From Pseudomonas nitroreducens (GTDB lineage Bacteria; Pseudomonadota; Gammaproteobacteria; Pseudomonadales; Pseudomonadaceae): a DNA stretch of 57,889 nt. The position numbers and the translations under genes were made by a program. Where the stretch lies: the NCBI RefSeq assembly GCF_024170165.1, contig NZ_JALJXP010000020.1, positions 1 to 57,889 of the forward strand, written 5' to 3'. Positions 55,218-57,889 of this stretch are shown here, piece after piece. The first letter of the stretch is position 1; every line of letters starts with the position of its first letter. The notes beneath the pieces are model-generated. The model made no database searches and was not told the DNA's origin. It saw nothing but the letters and a program-made list of their open reading frames with translations.

Positions 55218-55964
55218 CTAGTCAACGGCGATGCCGTAACCCTGCATCAGGGGTTTCCACTGGTCGTTGCGGCGCAGTTCGCGCAGGCCCTCGTCGAGGT
55301 CGGTCAGGCGCTCCTGCACGCCTTCCAGACGCGGGTTGAGCGCAACGTACATGGGACGTTTATCGGCGAGCTCGCCGGCCGCTTGAATGCGCTCCAGGAG
55401 GCCGTGGCGCTGCAGGTAGTGCTCGACGATCTGGCTGTCTTCCAGCAGCACCGTGATACGCCCGAGCAGCAGCTTCTGGATGTTGCGTTCGAGCACCTTC
55501 TCGCCACTGAGCACCTGCACCTGCTCGTGGTTGGCGAGATGTTCGTCACGCCAGTCGTCCAGTTCCTTGCCGTAGGAATAGCCTTGCGCCAATCCGATGG
55601 ACTGGCTGCTCAGCGAGGTGGGACCCTGCCAGGTCCAGGGGTTGTCGTTGCGCACGTAGAAACGCATGGTCACCCAGCCGATGGGTTCCTCGCCGATCAG
55701 CAGGTCCGCGGACTCTTCGCTGTAGGCGCCGACCACGCCGTCCACCAGGCCCTCGCGGGCCATCTGCAGGGCGCGAGGCCAGGGCAGGGGCTCGAAGCGC
55801 GGCGGTTGCGGCAGCAACTGGTCGAGGGCCTCGAGCAGATAACCGGGTTTGTCCGGATCGCCCGGGCAGAGATAGGGGCACCAGTCGTCGCCGGCCAGGC
55901 GCAGGGGTTCGGCGCTGGCCAGCGCCGAACAGAGGAGCAGCAGCGGTGAAGCGATTCGCAGCAT
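55218..55964 (-). CDS. Periplasmic solute-binding protein (SBP family 3-like)
   Basis: This 248-residue protein has a signal peptide (MLRIASPLLLLCSALASAEP). The domain begins LRLAGDDWCPYLCPGDPDKPGYLLEAL, typical of the lone amino-acid-binding-type proteins of Pseudomonas. It has no ABC permease or ATPase next to it. Many such orphans act as sensors or have undefined ligands. The start at 55964 is one base from the stop of the YhhN gene, so the two are probably co-transcribed. Confidence 0.88.
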   Translation of the reverse strand: MLRIASPLLLLCSALASAEPLRLAGDDWCPYLCPGDPDKPGYLLEALDQLLPQPPRFEPLPWPRALQMAREGLVDGVVGAYSEESADLLIGEEPIGWVTMRFYVRNDNPWTWQGPTSLSSQSIGLAQGYSYGKELDDWRDEHLANHEQVQVLSGEKVLERNIQKLLLGRITVLLEDSQIVEHYLQRHGLLERIQAAGELADKRPMYVALNPRLEGVQERLTDLDEGLRELRRNDQWKPLMQGYGIAVD

Positions 55965-55965
55965 G

Positions 55966-56640
55966 TCAGGCCCGGGAAGTGGAGTGTCCTTCCGAGTATG
56001 GCAGAGCGATATGACGGGAAGTGACGGACGCGGCAATACCGAACTGGCCGAGCCAGTAGGTGAGCATGATGGCGTAGGAGGAGCCGTCGAAAGCGGCGAC
56101 GAAGCGGCTGATGCCGATCATCGAATCGGAGCTGACGAACAGCAGCGCGCCCAGGGCGGCGAACACCCGGCTGGCATGGGCGATGGAGGGCACGCCAAGG
56201 CGGGCAATGGCGCGCCAGAGCATGGCGCTGATGGTCAGGCTATACAGCGCAATCGGCAGCAGCAGTGGGCCCAGGCCGCGGCTGTAGAGCAGGGCGAACA
56301 GGCCGCCACCCACGCCGCCTGCGACCAGCAGACCGAGCGGGGCGAAGCGGCGGGTATCGCCCAGGTAGGCGACCAGGTACGCCAGGTGTGCCAGCAGGAA
56401 GGCGGCGAGGCCGGGCACGAAGGCGTTGATCGGCCATTCCAGCAGGATGTCGCCGAGCATCGACAGCACCAGGCCGATGGCGACCCAGCGGCGATAGCCG
56501 TCGGCGGGCGTGGCGAGAATCCACAACAGCATGGCCAGCACCGGCAGCGGCTTGCACAGCATGCGCAGGGTGGGCAGGTCGAAGGTGACGGCGAACAGGT
56601 AGGCGGCACCGCCGATCAGTGCCAAGAGTGCCCAGCGCAT
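55966..56640 (-). CDS. YhhN-family membrane protein (lysoplasmalogenase-like)
   Basis: This 224-residue protein has about eight hydrophobic helices. YhhN features are CKPLPVLAMLLW, LVLSMLGDILLEWP and FVPGLAAFLLAHLAYLVAYL, which hold the conserved acidic and His residues. Animal members (TMEM86) hydrolyse lysoplasmalogens; bacterial function is less certain. It ends 2 bases before the binding-protein start. Confidence 0.9.
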   Translation of the reverse strand: MRWALLALIGGAAYLFAVTFDLPTLRMLCKPLPVLAMLLWILATPADGYRRWVAIGLVLSMLGDILLEWPINAFVPGLAAFLLAHLAYLVAYLGDTRRFAPLGLLVAGGVGGGLFALLYSRGLGPLLLPIALYSLTISAMLWRAIARLGVPSIAHASRVFAALGALLFVSSDSMIGISRFVAAFDGSSYAIMLTYWLGQFGIAASVTSRHIALPYSEGHSTSRA

Positions 56641-56748
56641 GGGGTTCCCTCCCGAGGAAATGAACGCCCACTGTGCCGCAGCGAGGTGCCCTGCCCACAG
56701 GCCGAAGGCGCCAGGGCGAGCGGCTTATGGCGCCTTGCTGGTCCCGGG

Positions 56749-57144
56749 TTACTTGACGGTGATCGGGCAGACGAAGGTCTGCGCCGGGGCTACTTCGGCT
56801 TCCCAGGGGCGGCGGTAGGCCAGTTCCAGTTTGTCCTCGCCGGCGGCGGTCACGCGGAAGCGCCAGGTGGATTCGCCGGCGCTGCCGACCAGGCCGGCGT
56901 CTTCCGGATTGCTGTAGACCTCCGGGCCGAGGGCGCGCAGCAGGCCGTTGGCGGCGTTGCGCAGTTCCCAACGGAAACCGGTGGTGGGGTTGCTCGGCAG
57001 GATCAGCACCAGCTCCTGGCCGGTGTGAAGCTTCAGCGGCTTGCAGTCGCTGGCGTCTTCCAGGGTGACCACGGGCTTGGTCTGCCCGGCGCAGCCGGCG
57101 AGCAGGGCCAGGGAGAGGGGCAGCAACGGGCGGTACGACGGCAT
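56749..57144 (-). CDS. icp: Chagasin-like inhibitor of cysteine peptidases, lipoprotein
   Basis: This 131-residue protein has a lipoprotein signal with lipobox LLAGC at Cys18. The I42 chagasin fold shows the three inhibitor loops: NPTTGFRW (the hallmark L2 loop), a GSAGESTWRFRV segment (L4) and YRRPWE (L6). It would inhibit papain-like peptidases, either host or self. PA0778 (icp) is the recalled PAO1 counterpart. The start at 57144 is set by the signal peptide. Confidence 0.9.
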   Translation of the reverse strand: MPSYRPLLPLSLALLAGCAGQTKPVVTLEDASDCKPLKLHTGQELVLILPSNPTTGFRWELRNAANGLLRALGPEVYSNPEDAGLVGSAGESTWRFRVTAAGEDKLELAYRRPWEAEVAPAQTFVCPITVK

Positions 57145-57381
57145 GACGGCTCCTGGGAGGGGACAGGTTGGGCCGCAGGATAACGCAATCGGCGTAGGAG
57201 CGGTCGCACAGCCGCGATGCTTTTGGCTTGGGCGTTCTAGCGTCGCTTCGGCGTACGCCCGTGCATCTTGTTTCGCCCCCTCGGGCGAGTCACTTCTTCC
57301 AAACGTCGGAAGGCCGCCCCCAAAGAAGTAACCAAGAAGGCTTGCCCCGGACATCCGGTTTTTCGCTTAGGCGAAAAATTC

Positions 57382-57490
57382 CCTCGTTGAAGCGGAGTTT
57401 CAGGGGCACGCCGCGAAGGGCCATCCCTGGCCCATCACGGCTCTCGCGGCATCCATGCCGCTCAACCCCTGAAACTCCGCTTCAACGAGG
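57382..57490. repeat. Element with perfect 25-bp inverted arms
   Basis: Arms at 57382-57406 (starting cctcgttgaagcgg) and 57466-57490 (ending ccgcttcaacgagg) are exact inverse copies. The interior carries nested palindromes ccgcgaagggccatccctgg and ctcgcggcatccatgccgc. A partial copy forms positions 1-90 and another, inverted, forms 57820-57889. Confidence 0.9.
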
Positions 57491-57544
57491 CCTCCTGAAC
57501 GGGGCAGTCGGAGTGCACTGGTGTTTCTCTGGAAACATTTCTGA

Positions 57545-57598
57545 GCCAAAGCCAAAGCCAAAGCCAAAGCCAAAGCCAGAGCCAGAGCCAGAGCCAGA
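57545..57598 (+). repeat. Hexanucleotide tandem array, 9 units
   Basis: Five gccaaa units followed by four gccaga units. The related copy at 135-146 has two gccaaa units only, so the array varies in length between copies of the same element. Open frames across it would encode Lys-Pro/Glu-Pro runs but have no ribosome site. Confidence 0.95.
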
Positions 57599-57654
57599 GC
57601 TGCGGATTGGGATATTCGGCTCTTCGTAGTAGCGAGCTTGCTCGCGAACAGGCT

Positions 57655-57731
57655 GTAGGGCGCATAACGCGTCAGCGTTATCCGCCGTTGTGGCATCGGC
57701 GGATAACCCGTTCCGGGTTATCCGCCCTACG
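57655..57731. repeat. GTAGGGCG...CGCCCTAC palindromic repeat, second copy
   Basis: A 77-base near copy of 26204-26280 in the same orientation, inserted between the REP at 57626 and the inverted arm at 57793. It has the same outer gtagggcg / cgccctac and inner ggataacc / gggttatcc stems. Confidence 0.85.
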
Positions 57732-57889
57732 GAAACCTTGGCCCTCGCATTTTGCTTTTGAGGTCTTCCAGGGAAATACCCGCACGCTCCGGACTGCCCC
57801 TTTCAGGAGGCCGAAGGTGATCGGAGTTTCAGGGGTTGAGCGACATGGATGTCGCGAGAGCGTTGTCGGGCCAGGGATGGCCCGTCAAC

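Larger units (their letters stand above)
57145..57889. repeat. Terminal repeat mosaic, no gene
   Basis: This 745-bp region has no credible gene. Parts in order: a REP-like start near 57193; a block to 57291 that is the inverse of 301-395; a block with a gcttaggc hairpin (57365-57374); an element with perfect 25-bp inverted arms at 57382-57406 and 57466-57490; a hexamer array (57545-57598); a REP (57626-57649); the GTAGGGCG palindrome (57655-57731); then inverted versions of the earlier arms (57793-57889). The last 65 bases are the inverse of 1-75 with changes. Confidence 0.85.

Noticed and set aside
57228..57629. Protein with KPKPKP/EPEPEP tail
   Set aside because: It spans repeat elements and the hexamer array, has no ribosome site, and the related copy at the left end has no matching frame.
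57145..57889. Insertion sequence
   Set aside because: No transposase or fragment of one is visible; the region is built only of short palindromic repeats.

Overview
The window is a high-GC chromosomal segment of a Pseudomonas close to the P. aeruginosa group (P. nitroreducens, P. citronellolis or P. knackmussii would fit; the species is inferred). The main evidence is gene order. From about 28.6 to 52.5 kb it runs membrane protein, ung, small secreted protein, tctA-tctB-tctC-opdH, tctD-tctE, HDOD, ygfZ, sdhE, ygfX, nadB, algU-mucA-mucB-mucC-mucD, lepA-lepB, DUF4845, rnc-era-recO-pdxJ. I recall this as the order of PA0749 to PA0773 in strain PAO1. No tRNA, rRNA, CRISPR array, transposase or phage gene was seen.

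Layout. 0-0.5 kb: non-coding mosaic of Pseudomonas repeats. 0.5-21.5 kb: a biofilm adhesin locus of the Bap/Lap type. It holds a 5,103-residue repeat adhesin on the minus strand with a small conserved gene after it, and a divergent type I secretion operon (TolC-like outer membrane protein, ABC exporter with a degenerate C39-like domain, HlyD-type adaptor). 21.6-23.1 kb: an NAD(P)-binding protein and a potassium-channel-like protein. 23.1-28.5 kb: an acyl-CoA and hydroxyacid catabolic cluster (dehydrogenase, two crotonase-fold enzymes, acyl-CoA dehydrogenase) with a divergent AraC-type regulator. One crotonase looks like DspI, the enzyme linked to the biofilm dispersion signal cis-2-decenoic acid. 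28.6-37.1 kb: ung, a frameshifted small gene, and a tricarboxylate uptake module with its two-component system. 37.2-41.4 kb: HDOD protein, ygfZ, sdhE, ygfX, nadB. 41.6-46.0 kb: the AlgU (sigma E) envelope-stress operon with an intact mucA. 46.1-52.5 kb: lepA-lepB-DUF4845-rnc-era-recO-pdxJ, tightly overlapping. 52.7-57.1 kb: cmoB/cmoA, a lipoprotein, a periplasmic binding protein, a YhhN protein and a chagasin-like inhibitor. 57.15-57.89 kb: a second repeat mosaic related to the first.

How it works together. The adhesin has an N-terminal retention module with a TAAG di-alanine site, and C-terminal von Willebrand A and RTX regions. This is the LapA/BapA plan: the protein is exported by the neighbouring type I system, held in the outer-membrane pore, and released by a LapG-type protease encoded elsewhere. 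Alginate and stress control (algU-muc) and a dispersion-type crotonase lie in the same 45 kb, so genes for building, holding and leaving a biofilm are close together here. The citrate/aconitate and acyl-CoA genes carry A-rich motifs beside their ribosome binding sites that suggest Crc/Hfq catabolite repression.

The window starts and ends inside related repetitive elements. This suggests it may be a contig cut at repeats. The adhesin gene is itself highly repetitive and may be mis-assembled in short-read data.
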